Shown here: one piece after another, positions 8,841-17,012 of the stretch
Numbering within the stretch: the stretch's first letter is position 1
Layout: each line of letters starts with the position of its first letter
NCBI GenBank assembly: GCA_964522505.1
Contig: CAZFWJ010000037.1
Span: forward strand, 1-34,582
From: GYS-P2D sp964522505
Lineage (GTDB): Bacteria; Bacteroidota; Bacteroidia; Chitinophagales; Saprospiraceae
Reading direction: 5' to 3'
Length of the DNA: 34,582 bases
The notes under the pieces: generated by a model
What the model saw: the letters and a program-made list of their open reading frames with translations, nothing else
Told to the model about the DNA's origin: nothing
Database searches by the model: none
Position numbers and translations under genes: made by a program

Positions 8841-9482
8841 TCACCCGTGCAAAAATGGATTATTAGCTCTCTCAAACCCCACAGTGGTTGCTGGGCCATG
8901 TCCAGGATAGACCGTGTAGTCATCACCCAAAGTCATCAATTGAGTCCTTATACTATTAATTAAAGTATCATAATTTCCACCAGGAAGATCTGTGCGTCCT
9001 ATGCTGCCGTGAAATAATACATCGCCTCCAATGACTTGTTTTGATTCGTGATGAATAAAGCATAGGCTTGCCGGTGAATGCCCTGGTGTAAATACGACCT
9101 CCAATGTGACCTCGCCAAAGTGAATCGTGTCCCCTGCCTCAATATACTTTTCGATGTTGGGTGAGCCGTCATAGTCAATGCCATACATTTTGCTGACCTT
9201 TACACAGCTATCAAGCACCGGAATCTCTCCTTGATGTGCCTCCAAGGGTAATCCGTAAGTTTCTGAGATATACTTATTACCGAGTACATGATCGATATGG
9301 CAGTGCGTATTTATCAATCTTACAGGTTTCCATCCATGATTTTTAATCGTATCCGTCAACACTTTGCGCTCATTACCATTAGAACAACCAGGATCAAAGA
9401 TGATACACTCCTTGGTGCTGTCGCAGATGGCAACAACAGTATTTTCCTGAAAGGCATTAAATGTGTATATCTCTATGGTCAT
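8841..9482 (-). CDS. MBL-fold metallo-hydrolase (glyoxalase II-like)
   Basis: 213 residues, the common size for stand-alone cytoplasmic MBL hydrolases of the GloB-like group. The metal-binding set is complete: HCHIDH at 60-65, His135 in TPGHSPAS, Asp154 in GGDVLF, and His195 in YPGHGP. These bind two metal ions and hydrolyse a thioester or related ester; the true substrate is not known, and the protein is shorter than classical glyoxalase II. The end falls at the possible terminal repeat of the IS1595 remnant, though the last residues look natural for the family. It is divergent from the large gene at 9569, with a -7-like box between them. Confidence 0.9.
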   Translation of the reverse strand: MTIEIYTFNAFQENTVVAICDSTKECIIFDPGCSNGNERKVLTDTIKNHGWKPVRLINTHCHIDHVLGNKYISETYGLPLEAHQGEIPVLDSCVKVSKMYGIDYDGSPNIEKYIEAGDTIHFGEVTLEVVFTPGHSPASLCFIHHESKQVIGGDVLFHGSIGRTDLPGGNYDTLINSIRTQLMTLGDDYTVYPGHGPATTVGFERANNPFLHG

Positions 9483-9521
9483 AAACGTCTTCTTTATCTT
9501 ATACTATTCAATAGTGTGGGA

Positions 9522-9529
9522 CAAGTATA
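9522..9529 (-). promoter_or_regulatory. Bacteroidota -7 box candidate for the MBL hydrolase gene
   Basis: TATACTTG on the minus strand matches TAnnTTTG at 7 of 8 positions and lies 40 nt upstream of the start at 9482. No clear -33 element was found. Confidence 0.35.
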
Positions 9530-9568
9530 ATGAGATGTTTATATTCATCGCATATTATAATTGACTTG

Positions 9569-12500
9569 ATGAAAATTCGATTTACAATTTGGTGTGTTGT
9601 ATGCTTTCTGCTGACTATATCTGTAGATGGGCAAAGTATACGTACTGATTTTGGGAAAAATCGAATTCAGTATCATGACGATTTCAGTAAGTGGTGGGAA
9701 TACGAAACCCAAAACTTCATTGTTTACTGGTATGGTAAAGGTCGTAACATCGCTCAATCTGCCGTACAGATGGCCGAGGTGGTACATGGCGAGATACAGG
9801 ACATAGCAGAACATCGGATCAATGATAAAATCGAGATCATTGTTTATACTGATATATCAGATCTCCTACAGAGCAATATCGGAAGTGAGGACACCTTCGA
9901 GACTACGCATGATGAAACCAAGGTTATTGGTAGTAGAATATTTGTGTATTTTGATGGTAACCACAAGAACTTAGAGCAAGATATCAAGACAGGTATTGCA
10001 CATGTATACATCAACTCCATGTATGCTCCTAATGGTCTTCAGAGTATCATAGAGAGCGACGCAGATCTTGACATCCCTGATTGGTATAGAAAAGGCTTCG
10101 TGAGCTATGCCGGATCTAGATGGAATCCATACATCGAAGATGAGTTAAGAGATGTCTGGACTCAAAAGAAAGCTCGCTTCCAAAAGTTCGATTTCTTATC
10201 AAAAGAATTTCCTCGGCTAGCAGGACACAGCATGTGGTATTATATCAGTGAGCGCTATGGACAGACGTCTATTACTACCTTGCTATATCTCATGCGCCTC
10301 CGCAATGACTTTGACGAGAATCTTGAATTTGTCTATGGTATAAATGAAAAAAGATTACATCAAGAATGGCAGACTTACTTTAAACTCTTATTCGATGATC
10401 AAGATGAGCTTAGCTCACTTCCAGAAGATGACCTCATTGATGAGAATCGTAGGCAATTTTGGCCTAAAACATCATTAGAATTAAGTCCCGATGGTCTAAC
10501 CTTAGCGTATGTGGTCAATGAGATTGGCAAGGTTCAAATAAGACTACAGGATGTAGCATCAGGAGACGAAAAAGTAATCATGAGATACGGCAGTAAAAAT
10601 GCCGTTCAAGAGACTGACTATAACTATCCATTGATTGCATGGCACCCTTCCCGACCTGAAGTCACCATCGCTTATGAATGGCGAGATGTAATCACCCTAC
10701 GCAAAATAGACCTTACGACAAACGACTATGTAGAGCAAACGATCCCAGAGAATCTGCAGAGAGCCTACTCTATAGACTATATATCTGAAGACGAATATCT
10801 CATGTCAGGACTTGAAAATGGATATTCTGATCTTTTTACCTATCATACACGCTTCCGACGATTAACCGCTATAACGGAAGACTATCATGATGATATTGAT
10901 GCGTCATATGTCAATATCGGAGGGCAATGGGGTGCGCTATTTTCTTCTAATCGGACTCAAGCACAATTGCTAAATGAACGCCTCGACACCATACTACCTA
11001 CCACATCATTTGATGTGTTCTTTCTACCTTTGGAGAGTGATTTTGCATTGAGACTTACTAATACACCTGATGTTGACGAGCTTCAACCTATATTAGCCAA
11101 TGATCACTATCTCGTATATCTATCTGATGATAGCGGAGTGCGCAATAGATGGACACTGGACCTGAACAGTCGGCGACCTCCATATCGTAACTCCAACTAC
11201 GATCGGAACATCATAAACCATGCAGCATCAGCTAATAGTGATAACTATATATATCACGCCTACAATGATCAGGATTACCGATTTTATGTTAGTACTCCGG
11301 AGTGGACTAATAGTATAAGGAGCGCTCCTGTCAATACCGAAGAACAGCTGGAAGAGGAAAAAGAGGATAAATTTCAGCTCGCCGCAAATCAACTCTTACA
11401 ATCAAGATTTGATGACCCGGAGGTGTTAGAGCCTCTTGAGACAAATTTGGATTTCAGAATCGTCAAGAGAAATTTTCAATTTGACAGTGAAACTCGCTTA
11501 GATAAAGTTCCTCAATTTATTCCTGCTCGTGCTGTAGCTTCAAGGAGACAGTTCAAGCTTGAGGACATTATAACAAGAGTGGACAATGAAGTACTCTTTG
11601 ATGGTCTTGAGACTACCGCCGTCAATAATGAGATTGAAGCTCAACAGACAGGATTCCTGATTAAGGCTGTAGCCAAAGACATCTTTGAGGACTTTGAGAT
11701 TTCTGCTGGAGTTCGTATTGCATCAGATTTCCGAGGTACCGAATTCTTTGCTACCGTTGATGATAATCGCAAGCGCCTCGATCATCGCTATGCCATATAT
11801 CGCAAACAATCAAGCGAAGAGGTGATGAATGAGCGCCTGCGTGAACAGATTTTAGTAGGACTATATCGGGCCAGTTATCCCTTAGATACTTATACAAGTC
11901 TTAGAGGAATTGCCACCGTGAGGATAGATGAAACACATTTTCTCAATCGAACTCCTTTGGCGGTAGAGCTAGGACAAACTAATGAGCAGCGAATTGCCGT
12001 CAAAGGAGAATTCGTCTATGACAATACGATAGAGATCGATCTCAACCTAAGACAAGGAACACGATATAAAGCGTATGTCCAAGCGATCAACAGGTTTGAC
12101 TTGAGTCTGGCTAATGGACTGGACTTAGATTTCAGTCGCGCATTTACGACAGTGATTGGTTTCGACGCGAGACATTACATTCCTATCCTGGGCAACTCGA
12201 TCCTTGCATTGAGATCTTCAGGCGCAACGTCTTTTGGCTCAGAGCGAATCCTATATTTCGTAGGTGGAGTTGATGGTTGGATCACACCGACCTTTAGTGA
12301 AGATATCCCAGTGCGTCAGGATCAGGCATTTGCCTTTCAAACCATTGCACCTAATCTTAGAGGTTTCGATCACAATATCCGCAATGGCCAAAGCTATCTA
12401 TTGGGCAGTGCTGAAGCACGCATTCCTATATTCAAGTACTTCAGCAGAAGTGAATTGAGATCAAAGTTCTTGCGCAATGTTCAGCTTACGGGATTCTTTG

Positions 12501-12751
12501 ACATAGGTTCGGCGTGGTATGGCCTCTCCCCCACTTCAGAGCTCAATGACATCATTAATACCACCACGATTATCGGTCCAAATATTTCCGTCCAAGTCGA
12601 CTTAGATCGAGACCCATTTGTCTATAGCTATGGCTTCGGAGCACGGATATTATTATTAGGGCATTTTATCAGAGCTGATTACGCTTGGGGCGTAGAGAGC
12701 GGTATCGTCCAGAGTCCTAGGTTCACCTTGTCTTTGGGGACGGAGTTTTGA
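9569..12751 (+). CDS. Peptidase-MA-like / beta-propeller / outer-membrane barrel protein
   Basis: About 1,060 residues. An ATG at 9530 is in frame, but the one at 9569 starts directly with a good signal peptide (MKIRFTIWCVVCFLL...VDG), so I prefer it. The N-terminal third resembles the peptidase MA-like domain of Bacteroidota Tol-type proteins (WWEYETQNFIVYWYGKG, DWYRKGFVSYAG, AGHSMWYYISERYG); the usual HExxH is not present (GIAHVYINSMY stands at the expected place), so it may not be a protease. The middle (LSPDGLTLAYVVNE, PLIAWHPSRPEV, YLVYLSDDSGVRNRW) looks like TolB/WD40 propeller blades. The last 350-400 residues look like a BamA/surface-antigen-type barrel and end in a terminal Phe, the classic outer-membrane insertion signal. 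The function is unknown. Confidence 0.85.
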   Translation: MKIRFTIWCVVCFLLTISVDGQSIRTDFGKNRIQYHDDFSKWWEYETQNFIVYWYGKGRNIAQSAVQMAEVVHGEIQDIAEHRINDKIEIIVYTDISDLLQSNIGSEDTFETTHDETKVIGSRIFVYFDGNHKNLEQDIKTGIAHVYINSMYAPNGLQSIIESDADLDIPDWYRKGFVSYAGSRWNPYIEDELRDVWTQKKARFQKFDFLSKEFPRLAGHSMWYYISERYGQTSITTLLYLMRLRNDFDENLEFVYGINEKRLHQEWQTYFKLLFDDQDELSSLPEDDLIDENRRQFWPKTSLELSPDGLTLAYVVNEIGKVQIRLQDVASGDEKVIMRYGSKNAVQETDYNYPLIAWHPSRPEVTIAYEWRDVITLRKIDLTTNDYVEQTIPENLQRAYSIDYISEDEYLMSGLENGYSDLFTYHTRFRRLTAITEDYHDDIDASYVNIGGQWGALFSSNRTQAQLLNERLDTILPTTSFDVFFLPLESDFALRLTNTPDVDELQPILANDHYLVYLSDDSGVRNRWTLDLNSRRPPYRNSNYDRNIINHAASANSDNYIYHAYNDQDYRFYVSTPEWTNSIRSAPVNTEEQLEEEKEDKFQLAANQLLQSRFDDPEVLEPLETNLDFRIVKRNFQFDSETRLDKVPQFIPARAVASRRQFKLEDIITRVDNEVLFDGLETTAVNNEIEAQQTGFLIKAVAKDIFEDFEISAGVRIASDFRGTEFFATVDDNRKRLDHRYAIYRKQSSEEVMNERLREQILVGLYRASYPLDTYTSLRGIATVRIDETHFLNRTPLAVELGQTNEQRIAVKGEFVYDNTIEIDLNLRQGTRYKAYVQAINRFDLSLANGLDLDFSRAFTTVIGFDARHYIPILGNSILALRSSGATSFGSERILYFVGGVDGWITPTFSEDIPVRQDQAFAFQTIAPNLRGFDHNIRNGQSYLLGSAEARIPIFKYFSRSELRSKFLRNVQLTGFFDIGSAWYGLSPTSELNDIINTTTIIGPNISVQVDLDRDPFVYSYGFGARILLLGHFIRADYAWGVESGIVQSPRFTLSLGTEF

Positions 12752-12825
12752 TACCTTGTAGATTCTAATTGAACTTGTAGCGTAATCCTAAATCTCAAAT
12801 GTGTAAAGTAGTTCTCAGAGACTAT

Positions 12826-12830
12826 AGGAG
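12826..12830 (+). promoter_or_regulatory. Strong Shine-Dalgarno before a leader ORF
   Basis: AGGAG lies 7 nt before the ATG at 12838. Strong Shine-Dalgarno sites are uncommon in Bacteroidota, and this one serves a 10-residue ORF that ends 2 bp before glsA rather than glsA itself. Confidence 0.5.
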
Positions 12831-12837
12831 CTTAAAC

Positions 12838-12870
12838 ATGACCGCCAAACTCTCAATAATGCATCCGTAG
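12838..12870 (+). CDS. Possible 10-residue leader peptide upstream of glsA
   Basis: ATG at 12838 to TAG at 12868-12870 encodes MTAKLSIMHP. It has a well-spaced AGGAG, and its stop lies 2 nt before the glutaminase ATG (12873) in another frame. Terminating ribosomes could therefore restart on glsA (translational coupling). No run of one amino acid suggests classical attenuation. It could also be chance. Confidence 0.4.
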   Translation: MTAKLSIMHP

Positions 12871-12872
12871 AA

Positions 12873-14693
12873 ATGATAAAATCACCTATAAAGACATACT
12901 TAGAAAACTTGTTCATAGAATTTGCACAAGTGGAAGATGGGAAGGTCGCATCATATATTCCAGCATTGTCTCAGGCTGACCCAAAGGCGTTTGGTATATC
13001 GATAGTAACAGTAGATGGACACAAGTATGAAGTAGGAGATTCTACTGTTCCTTTTAGCTTACAGTCTATGTCTAAGCCCTTCACCTATGGCATCGCTTTA
13101 GAAGAACATGGAGTAGATTATGTGCTCAGTAAAGTTGGAGTAGAACCTAGCGGTGATGCATTCAATTCTATCAGTTTAGATTCGAATGGAGCCCCAATGA
13201 ATCCCATGATTAATGCTGGCGCCATTTCCGCTGCAGGTATGGTTCCCGGGAAGGATCTTAAAGCTAAGCTGAAGAAGCTGATAAAAGCATATAGTCGATA
13301 TGCAGGGAGGAAACTGAAAGTTGATGAGAACATTTATAAGTCCGAAAGTGAGACAGGTCACCGTAACCGAGCGATAGGTTACATGTTGCGGAACTTTGAC
13401 ATCATAGGTGAAGATCCTGATGAGACTTTGGAGCTTTACTTCAAACAGTGTTCGATAAATGTTGATTGTAATGTTCTTGCTCAAATGGCAGCGACCTTGG
13501 CGAACAACGGAGTTAATCCAATTACTCGTAAGCAAGCCTTAGATTCCCAATACATCGAAAAGGTATTAAGTGTGATGTCGACCTGTGGAATGTACGATTA
13601 TACCGGTGGTTGGATCTACGATATTGGGCTCCCAGCTAAGAGCGGGGTAGCGGGTGGAATCATGGCAGTATTACCAGGACAGTTTGGAATAGCGATCTAT
13701 TCTCCACTCTTGGATGTTAGAGGCAACAGTGTTCGTGGCATTAGGGTCTGTGAGAGAATCTCAGAAGACTTTAAGCTACATATCTATGTTGGTCGAAAAT
13801 CAACATTTGCGATTAGAGCTGCGTATGATGGACATTGTGGAGAGTCTCAGAGAACGTACTGTGTCAGAGATGAGAGAATCATCGGCACCTGCGCTGAAAG
13901 AATTAAAATTTGGGAGCTCCATGGTGATATTAACTTTGGCTCGATTGAGTACGTAATAAATGAGGTGGTGTCGAGCCAGGAGGATATGGATTATTGTGTA
14001 TTGGACCTAAAGCACGTGCTATCAATTAATAGTGCAGCCACCAAACTTTTAGTTGATCTCGTAAATGAATTTAAAGCATCAGATAAGCATTTATTGTTTT
14101 CCAATATTTCACATTTGGATAACTTAAAAATCGTTATAGAGGAAGCGGTCGATACAGAAAAAAATGTCTTTGTAAACAGGTTAGATGCACAAGAATGGTG
14201 TGAGAGTCATATCCTTCATCAGCATATAGATAAGGGCAGCTTAGATAATAAGGTTGTAGACTTAGCTGAACAGATGCTCTGTGATAAGATGCCCCAGGAG
14301 CAGCTAGCGTCCCTAAGAAGAATCCTCGTTAAAGAGAAATTTAAAAAAGGAACAATCATATATGATGAGGGTGATGACGCCGAATCTCTTTATTTCTTAG
14401 GTAAAGGAGAAGTGAGTTTTCAGTTGAAGAACCAGTCAGGTGAAATTGTTAAAATCTCTTCCCTTTCGGCCGGAACTACCTTTGGAGAAATGGCTTTGAT
14501 CGAAAGAAAGAAAAGATCTGCTTCAGTTGTCTGTGAATCCCAGGTTAGTTGTCTAAGATTAGACTTTAAGCACTTGGATGAAAATACTTTTGAGTTCTCC
14601 TCAACTATTCACTCTCGACTGTTAATGAACTTAGCACTCATAATGGCTGAAAGACTCAAACGAGCAAATGATACGATTAGAGCATTCGACTAG
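12873..14693 (+). CDS. glsA: Three-domain glutaminase: glutaminase-STAS-cyclic-nucleotide-binding
   Basis: 606 residues, twice a normal bacterial glutaminase. Residues about 20-305 are a complete glutaminase of the serine-dependent beta-lactamase-like fold, turning L-glutamine into glutamate and ammonia: the S-x-x-K pair is Ser65-Met-Ser-Lys68, followed by MNPMINAGAI (109-118), GLPAKSGVAGG (252-262) and YSPLLDVRGNS (276-286). Residues about 335-440 resemble a STAS domain (YCVLDLKHVLSINSAATKLL), with Ser387 at the usual phosphorylatable position. Residues about 480-600 are a cyclic-nucleotide-binding fold (KGTIIYDEGDDAESLYFLGKGEV; phosphate cassette FGEMAL with RSA at 548-550). No signal peptide, so cytoplasmic. 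The add-ons suggest control by a nucleotide and a kinase/phosphatase partner; that is inference. A tiny ORF with a strong ribosome site ends 2 bp upstream. Confidence 0.93.
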   Translation: MIKSPIKTYLENLFIEFAQVEDGKVASYIPALSQADPKAFGISIVTVDGHKYEVGDSTVPFSLQSMSKPFTYGIALEEHGVDYVLSKVGVEPSGDAFNSISLDSNGAPMNPMINAGAISAAGMVPGKDLKAKLKKLIKAYSRYAGRKLKVDENIYKSESETGHRNRAIGYMLRNFDIIGEDPDETLELYFKQCSINVDCNVLAQMAATLANNGVNPITRKQALDSQYIEKVLSVMSTCGMYDYTGGWIYDIGLPAKSGVAGGIMAVLPGQFGIAIYSPLLDVRGNSVRGIRVCERISEDFKLHIYVGRKSTFAIRAAYDGHCGESQRTYCVRDERIIGTCAERIKIWELHGDINFGSIEYVINEVVSSQEDMDYCVLDLKHVLSINSAATKLLVDLVNEFKASDKHLLFSNISHLDNLKIVIEEAVDTEKNVFVNRLDAQEWCESHILHQHIDKGSLDNKVVDLAEQMLCDKMPQEQLASLRRILVKEKFKKGTIIYDEGDDAESLYFLGKGEVSFQLKNQSGEIVKISSLSAGTTFGEMALIERKKRSASVVCESQVSCLRLDFKHLDENTFEFSSTIHSRLLMNLALIMAERLKRANDTIRAFD

Positions 14694-14695
14694 GT

Positions 14696-14766
14696 TCACC
14701 TTTCATTGGCGATAGGTGATACATTCGACATATGAAACCTATCAAGTTATTTATCTGCTGATAACT
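14696..14766. repeat. Overlapping inverted repeats in the convergent gap after glsA
   Basis: TCACCT (14696-14701) pairs with AGGTGA (14714-14719). GATAGGT (14711-14717), sharing bases with the first stem, pairs with ACCTATC (14737-14743). AGTTAT (14745-14750) pairs with ATAACT (14761-14766). The first two stems exclude each other. No T-run follows, so any terminator function for the two convergent genes is weakly supported. Confidence 0.3.
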
Positions 14767-15851
14767 TACCACTTCGTTCTACTCGCAATTAGTTCAAACT
14801 GCTGAAGCATATCACGTTTGGCTTTGCCTGGAGCCATAATAAATCCATCGATCTGAATAAATTTTTTCTCTGCCTGATTGACGATGACGTAGGTCATAAA
14901 TGGTCCTCCCATAAAGTCATTTTCCATCTCCCAGATGCCACGATACTCTCTAGCAAAATTCTCCCCAACATTCTTATCCCAGTGCAGCATCGGTAAGTCT
15001 ACATCATTAATCTGGATATAGGAATTGTCCGCATCACTGCTTACGTTACGGCCGAAAACGTCAAAATTTGCCTTGACAGCATCCTTCTCAATAGAGGCCG
15101 GGCCATCATATGGGTATTGGCGTACGGCTATACACATCACGGACTCCTTAATATCTCGCCGAAACCAGATCAATCCATTATCCTCTGGTTTATCCAGAGC
15201 AATCTTATAATCTCCCGGGATATTAACTGTAGCACCAAATCGCTCTTGAGTCATACTCGCATATCCATCTCCTTCTCCTAAGACATATGCTGATGCATAC
15301 AGTTGCTCGGAGTCGTGCTCTAACACCTTGGCTGCGATGCCATCATAGTTCTTCTGTATGGCAGTAGCAAGTTCATCAAGAGATCTGGCAAATACATATA
15401 TTAAAATTTGACTATTAGCCCACTTGTCGCGACCTACAGATGTATTAAAAGTAGGATCAGACATAGCACGCTTATACCCTTCTTCTCCGAGATCGGCACG
15501 AATAAACTTAGTTGTGGGTGACTCTTCATCACTGAGATTGGCGACGATAAGATAAGTCCTCAACTGCTTCTTAAGTGGTTGTGCCGCCAGCTCACCAACC
15601 TGAAATCTGCGAAGATCAAAAGTAGGTTCTGGACTTGGAGTGATAGGATATGCCGAGCTAAAGAGGTAATTTATGGTATCCCCAACTACACTATTCCAAA
15701 CCACATCATCAGAGATCACGACCACCTGATTCATCTTGCCTAGGGCAGTGGGTCGACCCTGAGCTGTATTCGTAGGGTCTGATACACCACATGAAAATGT
15801 CAAGATAGCAATCAAGACTAATGCACCAGTGTATTTTATTGATTTTATCAT
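14766..15851 (-). CDS. DUF4837 family lipoprotein
   Basis: 361 residues with a signal segment ending in the lipobox LTFSC (Cys21). The body matches the Bacteroidota-specific DUF4837 pattern as I recall it: an early block MNQVVVISDDVVWNSVVGD, then PTFDLRRFQVGE, a middle SQILIYVFARS, and a C-terminal IWEMENDFMGGPFMTYV with IDGFIMAPGKAKRD. Members are envelope lipoproteins of unknown function. It lies 71 bp downstream of the MoxR ATPase gene on the same strand, so the two may be co-transcribed. Confidence 0.85.
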   Translation of the reverse strand: MIKSIKYTGALVLIAILTFSCGVSDPTNTAQGRPTALGKMNQVVVISDDVVWNSVVGDTINYLFSSAYPITPSPEPTFDLRRFQVGELAAQPLKKQLRTYLIVANLSDEESPTTKFIRADLGEEGYKRAMSDPTFNTSVGRDKWANSQILIYVFARSLDELATAIQKNYDGIAAKVLEHDSEQLYASAYVLGEGDGYASMTQERFGATVNIPGDYKIALDKPEDNGLIWFRRDIKESVMCIAVRQYPYDGPASIEKDAVKANFDVFGRNVSSDADNSYIQINDVDLPMLHWDKNVGENFAREYRGIWEMENDFMGGPFMTYVIVNQAEKKFIQIDGFIMAPGKAKRDMLQQFELIASRTKW

Positions 15852-15922
15852 ATGTGATGCTTCTTCATTATATCTTAAAAAGATAGCACCTCTAAGATGA
15901 TCAAAAGACAGAAAAAGTTGTA

Positions 15923-16888
15923 TTACAACAATTTCTTAATGATATCCTCTTCGGTGATACCTTCGGCTTCTGCTTTATAGTTACGCACGATACGATGCCT
16001 GAGCACATATGTGGCAATGGCTCTAACATCTTCAATATCAGGAGAATATTTACCAGATATAGCAGCATGGCACTTTGCACCCAAAACTAAATACTGAGAG
16101 GCTCTTGGTCCAGCACCCCAAGAAATATAATTATTGACGATCTCTGCTGCCTTCTCTGTACCAGGTCTTGTAGAAACCGCAAGTGACACTGCATACTCAA
16201 GTACATTGTCTGCAATCGGAATCTTTCTTACCAAGTCTTGGAAGTATAAGATCTGCTCGGCAGTCAGCACATTGTTTACAGCTATCTTCTTATTAGCAGT
16301 AGTTTCCTTAACCACATTGATCTCCTCTTGATAACTTGGATATGTCAATGGTATGTTGAACATGAATCTATCCAACTGTGCCTCTGGCAATGGATATGTT
16401 CCTTCTTGCTCAATAGGATTCTGAGTGGCCAAAACGAAAAATGGCTTGTCCAGCTCGTATCGCTCACCACTGATCGTAACACTGCGCTCCTGCATCGCCT
16501 CTAATAAGGCAGCCTGAGTCTTGGGAGGCGTACGGTTGATCTCATCAGCGAGAACGATATTAGAAAATAGAGGTCCTTTATTAAACTTAAACTCACGATT
16601 CTCACCAAGAATTTCTGATCCAGTGATATCCGATGGCATCAGATCTGGGGTGAACTGGATACGCTTGAATTCAAGATCAAGAACTTCTGAAATAGTACTT
16701 ACCAGAAGTGTCTTAGCTAATCCCGGCACCCCGACGAGGAGGCTATGCCCATTTCCAAAAAGTGAGATAAGGACCATCTTGACGACCTCCTTTTGGCCCA
16801 CGATTACCTTTCCTATCTCTGCACTTAAGTCATTATATGCTTTCGCTAATGCATCTACCGCCTCAACATCACTATTATAGTTCTGCAT
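15923..16888 (-). CDS. MoxR family AAA+ ATPase
   Basis: 321 residues from the ATG at 16888. A longer in-frame reading from a TTG at 16939 exists, but it would overlap a good -7 promoter box (16937-16944) and adds a low-complexity Asn/Thr/Ser tail, so the ATG is preferred. Walker A is GVPGLAKT (53-60), Walker B is VLADEIN (112-118), and LLEAMQERSVTISG plus LATQNPIEQEGTYPLPEAQLDRF are the family's sensor region. MoxR ATPases act as chaperones for protein or cofactor maturation, usually with DUF58 and von Willebrand A partners encoded next door. None is here: the downstream gene is a DUF4837 lipoprotein and the upstream gene is ligA. Confidence 0.92.
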   Translation of the reverse strand: MQNYNSDVEAVDALAKAYNDLSAEIGKVIVGQKEVVKMVLISLFGNGHSLLVGVPGLAKTLLVSTISEVLDLEFKRIQFTPDLMPSDITGSEILGENREFKFNKGPLFSNIVLADEINRTPPKTQAALLEAMQERSVTISGERYELDKPFFVLATQNPIEQEGTYPLPEAQLDRFMFNIPLTYPSYQEEINVVKETTANKKIAVNNVLTAEQILYFQDLVRKIPIADNVLEYAVSLAVSTRPGTEKAAEIVNNYISWGAGPRASQYLVLGAKCHAAISGKYSPDIEDVRAIATYVLRHRIVRNYKAEAEGITEEDIIKKLL

Positions 16889-16936
16889 GTTATTACTTGT
16901 ACTTGTTATCTCGTTATTAGTATTATCAATCGCGCA

Positions 16937-16944
16937 CAAAAGTA
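16937..16944 (-). promoter_or_regulatory. Bacteroidota -7 box for the MoxR gene
   Basis: TACTTTTG on the minus strand fits TAnnTTTG exactly, 49 nt upstream of the preferred ATG (16888). It lies in the ligA-moxR gap, so moxR can be transcribed apart from ligA. It also decides the start: the TTG at 16939 would lie inside the box. Confidence 0.5.
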
Positions 16945-17012
16945 CGACGACCTGAGAGTAACGTATGTTTTTGTTCTATGTTTTAGCAGGAGGCTTACGT
17001 TATACACTATTC

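Larger units (their letters stand above)
8170..8842 (+). mobile_element. Decayed IS1595-family insertion sequence remnant
   Basis: The element is defined by the transposase remnant at 8252-8602. Possible imperfect terminal inverted repeats are 8170-8194 and the reverse complement of 8819-8842; both begin GATTA and share TGA..AGCGC.GA, with one gap. The span of about 670 bp is shorter than a usual IS1595 element of about 1 kb, consistent with internal deletion. I see no matching target-site duplication at the proposed ends, so the boundaries are tentative. The right end would reach the stop codon of the neighbouring MBL hydrolase gene. Between 8603 and 8800 the transposase frame has several stops and only faint family resemblance. 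Confidence 0.55.

Noticed and set aside
13176..13535. 119-codon ORF opposite the glutaminase gene
   Set aside because: Antisense shadow of a clearly conserved enzyme; no family resemblance and no promoter.
16521..16880. 119-codon ORF opposite the MoxR gene
   Set aside because: Covers the Walker motifs on the antisense strand; composition is that of a mirror frame.
16889..16939. Seventeen extra N-terminal residues on MoxR from a TTG start
   Set aside because: The TTG lies inside a perfect -7 box and the added tail is low complexity; the ATG at 16888 gives the normal family start.
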